From assembly GCA_030068145.1 (NCBI GenBank), contig JAPJBO010000306.1, positions 174,211-238,210 on the forward strand: DNA of 64,000 bases, read 5' to 3'. Shown one piece after another: positions 1 through 9,892 of this stretch. This DNA comes from Diplonema papillatum (taxonomy: Eukaryota; Euglenozoa; Diplonemea; Diplonemida; Diplonemidae). Both the position numbers and the translations under genes were made by a program. The notes beneath the pieces were generated by a model. That model searched no databases. It was not told the origin of the DNA and saw only the letters and a program-made list of their open reading frames with translations. Position 1 is the stretch's first letter; each line of letters begins with the position of its first letter.

Positions 1-1
1 T

Positions 2-652
2 TCGACCGAAGCCCCGGAGACCGAATCTCCGCCCATCCCCGAAACTCCCGCCCCGCCGACGGCTGCGCCGACGGGGGCCCCGGCGACCCCCGCTCCGCAG
101 TCGCCAGCACCGGACACCGTCACCCCGACGAGGGCGCCTGTCAGCGGCAGAGGCCTCGACGTCGACTTCACCTTGCTGGCTTCGGTGGTCCCCACGGACG
201 CCGCTGTTGTCCAGGCGGGGGCTGACATGGCGGTGGTCCTCCGGAGGGCCATAGCCAGTCGGTCTATCCGGTTCCTTGCGGGTTGCCAGGGCAGCGATTG
301 CAGGTACCCGGCCGCCGCCGCGGCCTCGCAGCGGACGGCCGCCCTGCAGCAGGCCACCAACCTGTGGACGTTCTCCTTCGACGTCGACACGGACGTCGAG
401 AACGACGAAATCGTCCGTCTCGCGAGAGAAAACGCCGCCGACCTTGCGAACGCGTTGTCCCCCCAAGCAGAGTACTTGGGCGCGCGACCAGCAGGCGGCC
501 CTGACGACGACGACGACGGCCTCGGCGGCGGCGCCATCGCCGGCATCGTCATCGGTTGTATCGCTTTCTGCGTCGTGATGTCCGCCGTCGTCGCCTTCCT
601 CGTGTTGAAGAAGAAGGGATCTTCGGAGAACGTGCGGGATCTGGGCGTGTAA
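2..652 (+). CDS. C-terminal part of a type I membrane protein (5' end outside window)
   Basis: The frame is open from the first base, so the gene begins upstream of the window. The visible protein starts with about 45 residues rich in Thr, Pro, Ala and Glu, as in an extracellular mucin-like stalk. A globular part of about 110 residues follows, with two Cys close together (motif CQGSDC). Then come an acidic run of five Asp, a Gly-rich turn and one membrane helix of about 23 residues (IAGIVIGCIAFCVVMSAVVA). The short tail begins LKKKG and ends at the stop at 650-652. A positive cluster just after the helix fits an outside-in orientation. No family is recognised; a surface or vesicle receptor-like protein is the most that can be inferred. 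No intron is seen in this part. Confidence 0.7.
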   Translation, partial: STEAPETESPPIPETPAPPTAAPTGAPATPAPQSPAPDTVTPTRAPVSGRGLDVDFTLLASVVPTDAAVVQAGADMAVVLRRAIASRSIRFLAGCQGSDCRYPAAAAASQRTAALQQATNLWTFSFDVDTDVENDEIVRLARENAADLANALSPQAEYLGARPAGGPDDDDDGLGGGAIAGIVIGCIAFCVVMSAVVAFLVLKKKGSSENVRDLGV

Positions 653-2499
653 TTCTCTGTTTTTTCCGGTTGACCGCACTACCCTGAGCTGAGTGGTTTG
701 GTGGCGACTTGGCAAAGGATCATGATCAGAAGGTCCTACTTGGGTGGCTCATGCGGTTCAGTTTCCTCACACATTGCATGTGGCTAGAACCTGAAACTTA
801 GAAGCAAACAGTCTGCACGCGGGATCGTCGGGAACGTGAACGAGCACTTTAGGCACTCGTCCTCAGCACTTCCGCTCACATTGGCTCGCATTCTGTGTCG
901 ATCTAAGCGTGCCGGTCTTCCTCCACATGCCGGACCTGCGCTACAAGACCCGCTTCTAGCATTTAAGCAAACGTGTACTCGAACATAGAACGAAGAAACG
1001 GAAATAATAATAAAGAAAGTCTACACAGCAACGTGTCGAGCAAAGTATACCCCATGAATGTACAGCATTGCTTCGCAGGAAATGACTACATCCTTAGCGA
1101 TGGGTCACATTTTGACACATCGCTGGCTAACCGCAGTGAAAGTGTGTTAATATGTACCCACCCTTCACTACCCGACACCCAGGCTTTCACGAAAATAAGT
1201 AGGGACCCTAAAACTTCTAGGCAAGAAGAAATGCCCCTCTCGGTCACTTTAAAGTGAACAGAATGGTCTTTATCACCGCACCTGAACAGGTCTTTTACCC
1301 CCCAAAATTGGACCCAGACTTTTGTGTCTATCTTCTTGCAATTCCCCTCGGGCTCCGGGTTTGGATGAAAGATGGGGTGAGGGGTGAGGGGAGCGGTAGA
1401 AAGACCCGCCGAGTGTCGTGTTACTTTCGAGCATGATCAAACCTGGTTATAGAATCAGGCACCAAGCAGAACCCACTGGATGCACGGAAGAACTGCTTCC
1501 CAAGGTAACTCTCACTTGCAAAAGTAAAAAAGAAACAGAAAGAACAGGCGCAATGTGTCGTTTGGACGTGCCGGAACAACGGAGATGCCGAGTTTCGCCG
1601 ACACTCCAAGGCTGTTCCGCCGACCCCCCTCTCGGGTTGATCTCACATCAACCTGGCGACCTTGGGGGGGTGTCTCGGTCGTTCCTTTGTGGGTGAAATG
1701 AGTTGCAGGACGGGGCACCATATAACCCCTCGCACGGAGGGGGGATGGAGGTTGTCCAGAAATGTGGAAAGCCTCTTGGGGGAAACGGTGGATCACGCTC
1801 AAGAGTTTTCTGACTTCACAACGGGGTATCTGCGGCTGGTCGGAAAGGTTTCTAGCAATTCAACTCTTAGCAGAAAACATGGATGGATTTTGACGTGCCT
1901 TCACTCGGCAGAGCAGGGTCCGCACTCCAGAAGGAGCATACACCCTCCCTTTGCATACGGGGGTTATACAAATACTTAATTCACGGGGGTTATACAAATA
2001 CATAGTCCATGCATACCGTTGCACTATAACCGTGCTGGTATATGCATGGAAGTGTTTTGGGAAGGAGCACATTGGAACCGGGGGTTCGAGAGTTGACGAA
2101 GTGAATGAGAACTTGCTTCTGCGCAGCGGAGCATAGACCGGTTCTTTCAGAAGTTTCCTTGTTCTTTTTCTTTTTTTACTGCAGTGCAATTTCCCACCTC
2201 GTGGCTCTCATTGCACGTAGGTCAATGCCATTCTCGGTCTCTGTTTATCTACATACGTGCTGACACAATGGCACAATAATTTATTATTTTGTCGACAGCG
2301 AACAAGTAAAAAAGTAAACAAAACTTTAACTCTGAAACTACGCACTTCTTTTCGGAACCAAGCATTTGCAACGTTGCAGGAGGTGAGAAATTCGCTTACT
2401 GCCAACAGCGCGTATTGGTCCTGACCAGTTATTATTCAGTTGCGAAGACAAAAGGCAGCACTGCTGTGGAAAGGTGGGCGACTGGTTAGCCCGGAATAC

Positions 2500-2665
2500 T
2501 TCAAACTCCCGAATTGAAGCCGGTCCACCCCTATCCCCTGGAACTGCATCGCCTTGACTGCCGCTGTGCATCACCACGGTCTATCCGATTCTCCTGGAGC
2601 TGCACCAATTTGCCTGCCACCGTCGTTCACAGTGGCAGGCAGTGGAATGCAGACCATCGCCACCG
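2500..2665 (-). repeat. Dispersed repeat R8 (AGACAGCGGCAGGC family), minus copy
   Basis: Read on the minus strand, this contains the words of the family found at 17145, 23335, 24005 and 62985: a CAGCGGCAGKCAA box, a CGATGCAG box, and CCAGGGGATAGGGGTGGACC. A second, partial unit follows in tandem. No protein is encoded. Confidence 0.6.
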
Positions 2666-2679
2666 ATTCTCTATTCTCA

Positions 2680-2755
2680 TTTGACGAAGGTCATCCGGAG
2701 ACTCTGCAATCCCGGAATCTCAAGCGAATCTTAGCTCTCCAAAACTCACGAAAGT
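2680..2755 (+). repeat. Dispersed repeat R3
   Basis: The core reads GAAGGTCATCCGGAGACTC, then a C-rich spot, then TCAAGCGAA and CTCYAAAA. Very similar blocks occur at 3325-3440, 9660-9718, 13915-13975, 38470-38545 and 58975-59040. Confidence 0.6.
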
Positions 2756-3324
2756 GAACCGGATGCCGGGAAAAGTTAAGCGTGAAGTTCCATCTAAAAG
2801 TGACAGCAGCGAGAAAACCAAGAGCGACCTGACCCTGCTTAATCCACCAACCCTTGTACGCAGACTCTGACCTACCTTTACAAAGGACCTCACCCCGCCT
2901 CCAAAGTAAGATTATACCGACTTGTCAACACAAGAAAAAACGAAATATCAGCCCTTTCAAACTAATTCAACAATTTCCACCGGTTGGAAACGGAATCAAT
3001 CGTACTACTACAAACGGGTGCGCTAGGTTGAAACCTGGTGTAAGCACAAGGCAGCACCTTGAGTATTTTGTGTCTCACAAAAATCCAACCTGCGCAAACC
3101 ATATGCAGCACCACAAATTCACGAAAAGAGACGGTCATACGGTACCAAGAAGACAGACAGTCCCCTACTGCGGCACCATACTGAGGAGGGCCTACCGTAA
3201 GTAAGGTATGTGGACACTGGCCGAAACCACCAATGACCAACAACCAAGGTACCCACCGATCATCTTACCTCGCGTAACCACCACTCTTACGACACTCAGA
3301 GCACAAAGGATATATTCCCAAAAC

Positions 3325-3440
3325 GACGAAGGTCACCCGGAGACTTTAAAACCCCGGAGTTTCAAGCGAACTTTCACTCTAAAAAGATATGCATACATAC
3401 GGTCATCAGGAGACTCTAAACCCCCGATTCCTTAAGGGGG
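3325..3440 (+). repeat. Dispersed repeat R3, one and a half tandem copies
   Basis: It contains GAAGGTCACCCGGAGACTTT and TCAAGCGAACTTTCACTCTA. A second partial copy follows (GTCATCAGGAGACTCTAAAC). It belongs to the R3 family described at 2680. Confidence 0.6.
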
Positions 3441-3477
3441 CATTCACTGAAATATTACCTCTGTCTGGCAGCATTCT

Positions 3478-3617
3478 ATTTTTGTATAAGCACCTGCTTT
3501 GTAGGAAATGCTTGAGGAGACTGCCAGTTGCGATAGATCAAAGGAGGTAAATGTGCTGTAGCCCACACGAAACACAGGTGGGTCTGGGTTTAGTGGCGGG
3601 CGTAAGCGTTCAACAAA
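3478..3617 (+). repeat. Dispersed repeat R2, near-complete copy
   Basis: This block begins TTTTTGTATAAGCACCTGC and ends GGCGGGCGTAAGCGTTCAAC. It is about 95 percent identical over 140 bp to 54127-54266 and occurs inverted at 12458-12597. Partial copies lie at 37235, 43465 and 46064. The high identity of distant copies suggests recent mobility. The longer copy at 54127-54360 has inverted similarity between its two ends (CTTGAGGAGACTGCC against the complement of GGCAGTCCCTCGAG), as in a foldback or MITE-like element. Confidence 0.7.
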
Positions 3618-3789
3618 CCCGTTACATCAAGAAAGCCGGGTTGAAGAAAAGTGCGCGAACAAGATCCGGTTTTTGCAGGTTGGCGCTCAATGTGGAACTC
3701 GGGATACAAACGAGTTTTATAGCCTGATTATTGTTGACTGCACGGCGGGGTCCAGCCTCAGAAGCTGGAGTTCAAGAGGATTTGACTCT

Positions 3790-3960
3790 CATTTTCTCCT
3801 CCCTCGAAACAGTCAACGACGTCAAAGCAGAAAAAGAATGAGTTGGAAAGTGAGATTTAATCGGAACGGAACTGTCATCTAGCACCTGTAAACCCGTTTG
3901 TTGCACGTAGTACCGACTTATTGTCTTCGACAAGGCTTCGAGAGTGATGATAAAGGCGGT
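3790..3960 (+). repeat. Dispersed repeat R6
   Basis: It shares ACTGTCATCTAGCACCTG and TAAACCCGTTTGTTGCA with 6720-6840, together with flanking purine-rich sequence containing AAAAAGAATG. No coding capacity is evident. Confidence 0.55.
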
Positions 3961-4186
3961 AGTTTAGGGCCTGTGGTGGTCGGCCGGCGCTTTGCAGAAA
4001 TCGATTTACACGGTGGAGTCGGATTTAGAAGCTGGAGCTAAAGCTAGAGTGAGAGTGAAAGCACGTGCCACACCTGCTTTTCGGGTACTCTTGCACGCGT
4101 TTTTCGGTGTATCGTTTGATGTGCTTGTGGGTGGCCGTCGGCCTACCTATGTACTACGTTTACTCACTCATATCGTTCTTTCAGTG

Positions 4187-4335
4187 AGTGGGGGAGAGTT
4201 TCTGCCGTTCATCATCAGGTTCCTCGCTGATGATGGTCCGCCTTCTGTGTCCGTGGTCCTTAAACGACCAAACACGGCGCAGACGGGACCAGTGCGGTGT
4301 TGAGCACCATGTCCATTCCAAGCAACCCCCCCCCA
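4187..4335 (+). repeat. Dispersed repeat R1, partial copy ending in a poly-C run
   Basis: It contains TGATGATGGTCCGCCTT, then TGTGTCCGTGG, ACACGGCGCAGACGGGACC and GTGCGGTGTTGAGCACC. It ends with TCCATTCCAAGCAA followed by about ten C. The same order of words and the same C-run at the end recur at 36645, 43075 and 46318. Confidence 0.65.
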
Positions 4336-4858
4336 TCTTTCGCCGAAAGCTACCGACATCGAATATTCGTGAAGTCTCGCACCCGCGTTCTTCATTCCTT
4401 CGCGAATTCGGCTGCCGAGTCTACAACACGAGTGTCCTTCTTCAGCTGGGCGCGTGCAGGCTGGCGGACAGTCTTCCCTGGTACTCGGTACGGGAGTCAA
4501 GGAAAGGCCAAGGGAGCAAAAAAACCCGACCTCGTCTGCCCACCCACACTTGCCCCTTCTTTTGGTAGTGCGGTCAACGAATAATCTATGTGTTGTGTCT
4601 TTCAGTGGAAGCTGAAGTTTCCCATCCAGACGCTAGCCGCCCCGTAGGCCGTGCAATTGCCGAGGAGAAGAGAGCCCGCGACGCGTCAAGACGGTGCTCC
4701 CCCGCGAAATGCGCCCGCCCCGGTTGTGTCACCCCGACGCCGTCACCCTCGGTGACGGGGCCGCGGCCTGCACCGCGCCTCCGACGGAACGACATATGCC
4801 GTGGCAGCAGTGAGGCGACCGGAAACTCCTCGGAGAGGTGGTCCCTGCACTCCAACTC

Positions 4859-4860
<2 letters not shown>

Positions 4861-4914
<54 letters not shown>
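4861..4914. repeat. (CT)27 microsatellite
   Basis: About 54 bp of uninterrupted CT dinucleotides, followed by a polypyrimidine-rich tail. Confidence 0.95.
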
Positions 4915-4916
<2 letters not shown>

Positions 4917-5644
4917 TTCTCTTTCTACTTTTTCTTCCTCTCGCGGCGTACGGTTTTTCCTCCTTCTAACCGGGCTGTGAAGTCAGGCGAAGAGAGGCCT
5001 TGCCAACCGATACGTACCCCGCCCTCCTGTGCCATTGCTGGATGGATGCGGGCAACTGCACCTTTGTACCACGGACACCCTCTGGGTGCTTCCAGGTTAC
5101 GCGCAATCGGGGGTTTGAAACATGATAAATACCAAAAGGCTGCACCCACGCGGCGTTGACTGTGGCTGGTCTTTGTATGCAAGGGCCGCCTTGATGTTAC
5201 TCACGGCCAATCACGGCAGGCCCTGCTAGTGGTACACAGGATATTCCTTTGCCCCGCAATTGACGAGAGCGACGATGAAAGTGATGAAGACAGCGACGTG
5301 TCAGATTATTCCTTCGGTGTACCGTTTAGTTGGCAACTACCTCAGCTTTTCTTCGCTTTTGTTGTAGCCCGCCGGCTTTTGGTATCAGTGGTGCTCGGCC
5401 GAAGGTCAGTCGCGCGTGCGCCGCGCGTGGCCTGTGCCCTTCACTTCCCCACATTCCCCGCTTGCCCCCCTGTCCCCATGACCTTTTACCCTCTAGTTCT
5501 CGTCCTTCTTCTAACCCCCGATCTGTGTTTCAAGCTTTACACTCGCTCTTTTGCTTACATGCGACATCATTAAGCCAGTCCATTGCTCCAAAAAGAGCGT
5601 GACGCACAGCGTGGAGGGGTTGCTGGTAGCTGAGGTTACCACGT

Positions 5645-5850
5645 AGTTTGGGTAGTCTGCGGCGACAATCTGCATCGCCGATGTCGCGGTTATCTCTTCG
5701 CACGTGATGTGTCATGCTTTCGCCTCTTCAGCTCGTCTTGATTGTCGCGCTCAGGCGCGCGGTTGGTGCTTCGCTTCTCTCGTTCGACTGCTCGCATCGG
5801 TGGCGCGCCGCCTGGCAGCAGCAGACAATTTGATGGAATGAGTACTGAGG
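5645..5850 (+). repeat. Dispersed repeat R9
   Basis: It shares CTCTTCGCACGTGA, TGCTTTCGCC, CTTCAGCTCG, TTGATYGTCGCG and AGGCGCGCG in the same order with 23400-23590. Short pieces with GGCGATAATCTGCATC also occur near 8305 and 40935. Confidence 0.55.
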
Positions 5851-6719
5851 ATGGGTACTGAAGATCGCGTCTCGAGCAAGCATTTGGTCTCTGGTGTCAC
5901 TGAACGTTGGCATAGGACTCCTGCGGTGAGTGAAATGTTCCGCCCCCAGGCATCGTCTTCACCTAACTGGCGTCGCCAAACGAGGATTTGCGAGCTCAGG
6001 ATCCAAAGAGCCCCCCACACATGAACCCGAACACTAAACTAAGATTCTCCCCCCAACCCCACAAGGGAGCAGTCCCACCAAAGCCTCTACGGTCAACCGC
6101 AGACTTTAAAATACTACCGGTTCCACCTAATACACAACGCAGTCGGGGAGGTATCAAAAAGGTGCGTACAGCGGAGGCCACCCCTCACTCCCCGCAGCAA
6201 TATGGCTCCGAAAGTCAATGAAGTCGTGACAGGAGGTATGCGTCGCGTTCGTCCGTTTCCCTTTTCCCCTCTACTCTCCCGCAAACGGGTTTTCCTGTTC
6301 TCTCATGTGATCCTGGTTGTGACGAGCTACGAACAGCCACTAGGCGAACCCGGGTTACTGCAAAACTGCCCTTCCTTCGAAGAAGACTTGATTTTACCAT
6401 CCAACATTGCCCAAACAGGACACTGAGTGAAGCTTTGTCTCCCGCGGTTTCCAATCAAGACCAGTAAACCTGGCAGCTTGAGATAGATTATCACCTACAC
6501 ACATCCACACACAAACACACGCGGTCGTAGTTTCGTGAAGGGAGGCACCACGTTAAAACGGGTCCGTAACACACACAGGTGCGATACTGGTCGGCACGTG
6601 CTACGCCGGTTCTTACCTCTGGGAGAAGCTGTCTCGACCAGAGACAAAGGCCGCCCAGAATGTATGCATTTCTTTTCTAACCAGCCCTTATTATCCAAAG
6701 CAGGCGGCTTCCGCCAACG

Positions 6720-6840
6720 ACGCCAAAACAAGAAAAGAATGTGCGGGAAACTTAAACGGGATGAAACTGTCATCTGGCACCTGTAAACCCGTTTGTTGCA
6801 AGGTAGTACCAACTTTTTGCCTTCAAATAAGAGTAGTGTA
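6720..6840 (+). repeat. Dispersed repeat R6, second copy
   Basis: It pairs with 3790-3960 and contains ACTGTCATCTGGCACCTG and TAAACCCGTTTGTTGCA. The two copies are about 2.9 kb apart in the same orientation. Confidence 0.55.
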
Positions 6841-7024
6841 GAGCAACGTGCGACGAAGACTCGGCAGAGACAGGTTTAATTGACAGGTGATGAGGTGGAG
6901 GGCTTGAGCCCATATTGGTGAAGCGACCGAAATCTTTCCGATGTGGTGGTCCATCTGTGGCACTGTAATTGCTCCCGTTGTCCGCTTTGCTCCTCTGAAA
7001 CGGTAGCATACCCTTTTCACCGGA

Positions 7025-7085
7025 GTGCCCTTTCCCGGCGAGCTACGAGGGAACTTCACAGAAAGAGTGCCAACACTGCTCTTTA
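7025..7085 (+). repeat. Dispersed repeat R7
   Basis: The core CCCGGCGAGCTACGAGGGAA is followed by AGAGTGCCAACACT. Other copies lie at 30590-30660 and 32170-32230. In all three the boundary after CTTT varies. Confidence 0.55.
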
Positions 7086-7197
7086 CACAGAAGTTAATTC
7101 ATAATAACTCCACCTGGTCCGGGCTCCTGGTAAGTTTCCCGAAACTTCCCGAAACTCCCCGATACTCAGCCCGATTTTTGTGGGAAAAAGTGGGTTA

Positions 7198-7345
7198 CCG
7201 GTGGGTGGGCAGGTGTACAGGTTGGTAGTTGAGTGGACAGATGGGTGGATGGGGGTGGGCAGGTCGGTGGATGGATGAACAGGTGGGTAGTTGGGTAGAC
7301 GGGTGGGTGGATGGGCGGGCAAGTGGGTGAGGTGTGCAGGTAGGT
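7198..7345 (+). repeat. Degenerate GGTGGGTGGAT minisatellite
   Basis: The plus strand is a run of imperfect GGTGGGTGGATG, GGGCAGGT and GGTAGTTGGG units with many G-triplets spaced by a few bases. The spacing would allow G-quadruplex folding of the plus strand. The His/Pro/Thr-rich open frame on the minus strand is a by-product of the repeat. Confidence 0.7.
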
Positions 7346-8435
7346 GTGCTAGTGTGCTTCGGACGCGGCTCTCTTGAGACGTCCCGCCGTGTTCCTCCTC
7401 CTCCGATCCTCTTCCTTGGCCACCTCGACAGCTCGCAGGGCGTTTCTTAACACCGTGCGAGAGAACTCGGATGCATCTACCAACTGTAGCTTGGACTCCT
7501 AGGCAGTTGTCGAGGCATACCCTGCAGCCTGCGGATTCGGAGGGCCTCAAGGCGAACCAGCAGTTGCTGGAAAACCTGCAGGACCTGCCTTTGAGTCCTT
7601 GGACACAGGGAGGAGTCTCGTCTTGTGCATGTGCGCAGGTTCAACCATCATCTGACTCTTCTGTTTGCGGTTGCAACCTTCGGTACCACGAGTTTGCCAT
7701 TCTTATGCCAACTCTCCAATTTCCTCTTGGGTTTTGGTTTGGGCAAGAATTCTATATTCGCGCCCGCCATCTCCCGATGACCTTCCCACTTCTGACCACG
7801 CTGCAGCAGTCACGTTTAAACAGGGCAGACCCAGTCGTCCCCCATCTGGTCCCGAACGACGAGCACCGCTCCTTACCTCCACCGATGATTGGAACCATCC
7901 CGGAATTCTGAATTCGCTGTTGAAAGGAGTGTCCACTTCGGAGTCCACGTTCACTTATGTGGGGAGTTGTAGAGTACGGGAGGAACCGGAAATCTTCGGA
8001 AAGATGGTACCCGCATTCCAACTCGTCTCGGGAAAGGTCAGTCGACGACCGTAAGCAGGTGGGTGGAGGCCCTGGGACTGCGAAGGCGTGACCACCCATT
8101 AGGAGGACTCTCTATCTTGCGTTATCTCTCTGTCCCAGTCGCCGTAGCAACCTTATCCTCGGCCAAGCATCATCCTCCAACCCTGCTTTCAGGATGGCCA
8201 TCGTGCCTCTCATTTTGGTTATCAACCTTACTCCTCGCCCGAATTGCCGTCTTCGACCGTAGCTGCCCCTGGTCCTGGTGGTTAGGGCTAGCATGCAAAG
8301 AGCTGTGGCGATAATCTGCATCTGCTCTCTTTCGTGACTACCTCTTCGTGCTACCTCACTTCGTCACTGGTACCTTATCTTGCACCTCAGCCCGCCGCGG
8401 TGTGCACGTCTCTGTCTTCGATGATGGCGAGTACT

Positions 8436-9103
8436 TACGCCGCCGCTTCGTTGCCAGCGGCCGTCCTAGTGTCGTCGCCTTCTGCGGCGTTCTCGGTGGT
8501 CGCAGCTTGCGTCTCGACTTCGGTGTCGCTTCGGGCGTCCCCGGGGGCGAAGGCCCGCGCTTCGGTCTCTTCGCCGCCGACTCCGCACATTGGCATATCG
8601 TGCTGCAGGCATCCGCGGTGTGAGTTCCTGCAGCATTCCGCGATCGTCTTGCACGTCCCGCACTGCGTCATCCTGTGCTTCTCGCAATACTTCACGGCGA
8701 GGCCGTCCCCTGTCGCGTGGTGTGCCTCGGCAGCAGCGCGCTACCGACGCTTGCCGATGCTTGCACTCTGCGCATTTCACTTTGTGATGTCTCGTGCACA
8801 CTCTCTCGTCCTTGGTGGTGACCTGGGCACGCCTACCTCCATGCGCTGGGTCTACTAAATTTACCCTCTTCTGCCCCTTCTTGCCGGAGGTGCCGTCTTC
8901 GAAGGTGTCCCACCAGCACGTCCGGACCTTCCCTCCCCATGCGTGGAAAATACGTCCATCCCAGAGACCTCATCATTGAAGGCGTGCCTGTTCGTCCCCA
9001 GCTGCGACTCGAGCATGAGAATCGTCTCTGTACACCGCACGACCTCTGGTGCAACGGTTCCTGCTCTCCTTGCCGCAGCGGATCCTGTCGCTACCTGTGC
9101 CAA
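8436..9103 (-). pseudogene. Decayed Cys/His-repeat (C-x2-H-x4-C-x2-C) coding segment
   Basis: On the minus strand, two overlapping frames carry the same motif: CTRHHKVKCAEC in one, CEKHRMTQCGTC and CLQHDMPMCGVG in the other. The spacing C-x2-H-x4-C-x2-C is constant; the last copy has lost its final Cys. A stop just upstream of the second frame shows that at least one frameshift separates the units. A further open stretch (about 9103-8861, Ser/Gly/Arg-rich) may belong to the same protein. Short repeated Cys/His units of this general look are known in several protist and algal proteins and may bind zinc; I do not assign a family. Base composition is GC-rich, like the real genes here. It is probably a dead gene or transposon relic; an intron in place of the frameshift is possible. 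Confidence 0.45.
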
Positions 9104-9454
9104 AAACCCGTGTCAACCTGTACCTCCCAGTCTGTCCTTTTCCTTCTCAGCTCTATCTTCGTCTTCGGGGCATAGCCAAACACGGGACCGCTCTGCGCAA
9201 GGGCCATAATACCGTAGCCCCCTCCCCGTGGGCGGTGTCTTCGGACAGCACCTCGTGATGTTCGCATCACAAAACAAAGAAGACAGTGAAATGGTCGTTA
9301 CCTTTTCGGGTTTCGCTCGCGACCGTTTCCTGAACAATCCTTCACTAAATCCGCGGTTAAATAACCTAGCCTCAGTGGTGCAAGCACCACGCGCTCTTTA
9401 AACCCATGAAACATTTTCTCCCCGGCCGGCTGCAGGGAAAGTGGTCGCCACAAA

Positions 9455-9515
9455 GGAAATACCCCGAAACTCCCCGAAATTCCCCGAAACTCCCCGATAT
9501 TTTTGTCTGGACCAG
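9455..9515 (+). repeat. Tandem CCCCGAAACT units
   Basis: Four imperfect 11-bp units of ACCCCGAAACT type end in CCCCGATATTTTTGTC. A similar short array lies at 7137-7175 (TTCCCGAAACT units ending in CCCCGATACTC). Both are followed within about 30 bases by a GG-rich CCAGG or GTGGG stretch. Confidence 0.6.
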
Positions 9516-9659
9516 GTGGTAACCGGAGGAATGTGAGAGCGCTCCACAATAAGTCGAATAGTCAGGCAACAATACACACGCACAAGCACACGTACCGCCA
9601 CTATTGAGGATGCGGTACACACACGAGTAGTATACCATACCTTAAAGGAACGTTTGCGT

Positions 9660-9718
9660 CAACGGTCGTGGAGCCTTTAAAACCGCGGATCTCGAGTGAA
9701 CTTATACTCTAAATTTAG
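9660..9718 (+). repeat. Dispersed repeat R3, partial
   Basis: This is a degenerate R3 copy just upstream of the four-exon gene. It keeps GGAGCCTTTAAAACC and GAGTGAACTTATACTCTAAA. Confidence 0.5.
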
Positions 9719-9892
9719 CGCGGCAGCGATGACTTCTACAAGTGTACATGAAGTGGACGGAGAAATGCCCTGGGTCGCCAAACCGTGGCCTAATCCGGGA
9801 AAGGGGATGCGGCCACGAGTACTGAAACTGTGAGAGAGCCGCCCACTGCTCGCACTTAACTGAAACACACACTGAAACAGGAACTGAAAGAA

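Larger units (their letters stand above)
653..9892. other. 9.2-kb gene-poor interval filled with repeats
   Basis: No intact gene is recognised here. The stretch holds copies of dispersed repeat families R1, R2, R3, R6, R7, R8 and R9 (listed separately), a long CT microsatellite, a GTGGG-rich minisatellite and a decayed Cys/His-repeat coding segment on the minus strand near 8.4-9.1 kb. I see nothing interpretable in 653-2500 or 7350-8430. A GC-rich patch at 4600-4850 is open in several frames but resembles no known family. Confidence 0.5.

Noticed and set aside
4590..4860. GC-rich patch open on both strands before the CT microsatellite
   Set aside because: Several frames are open at once and none matches a family; likely compositional.
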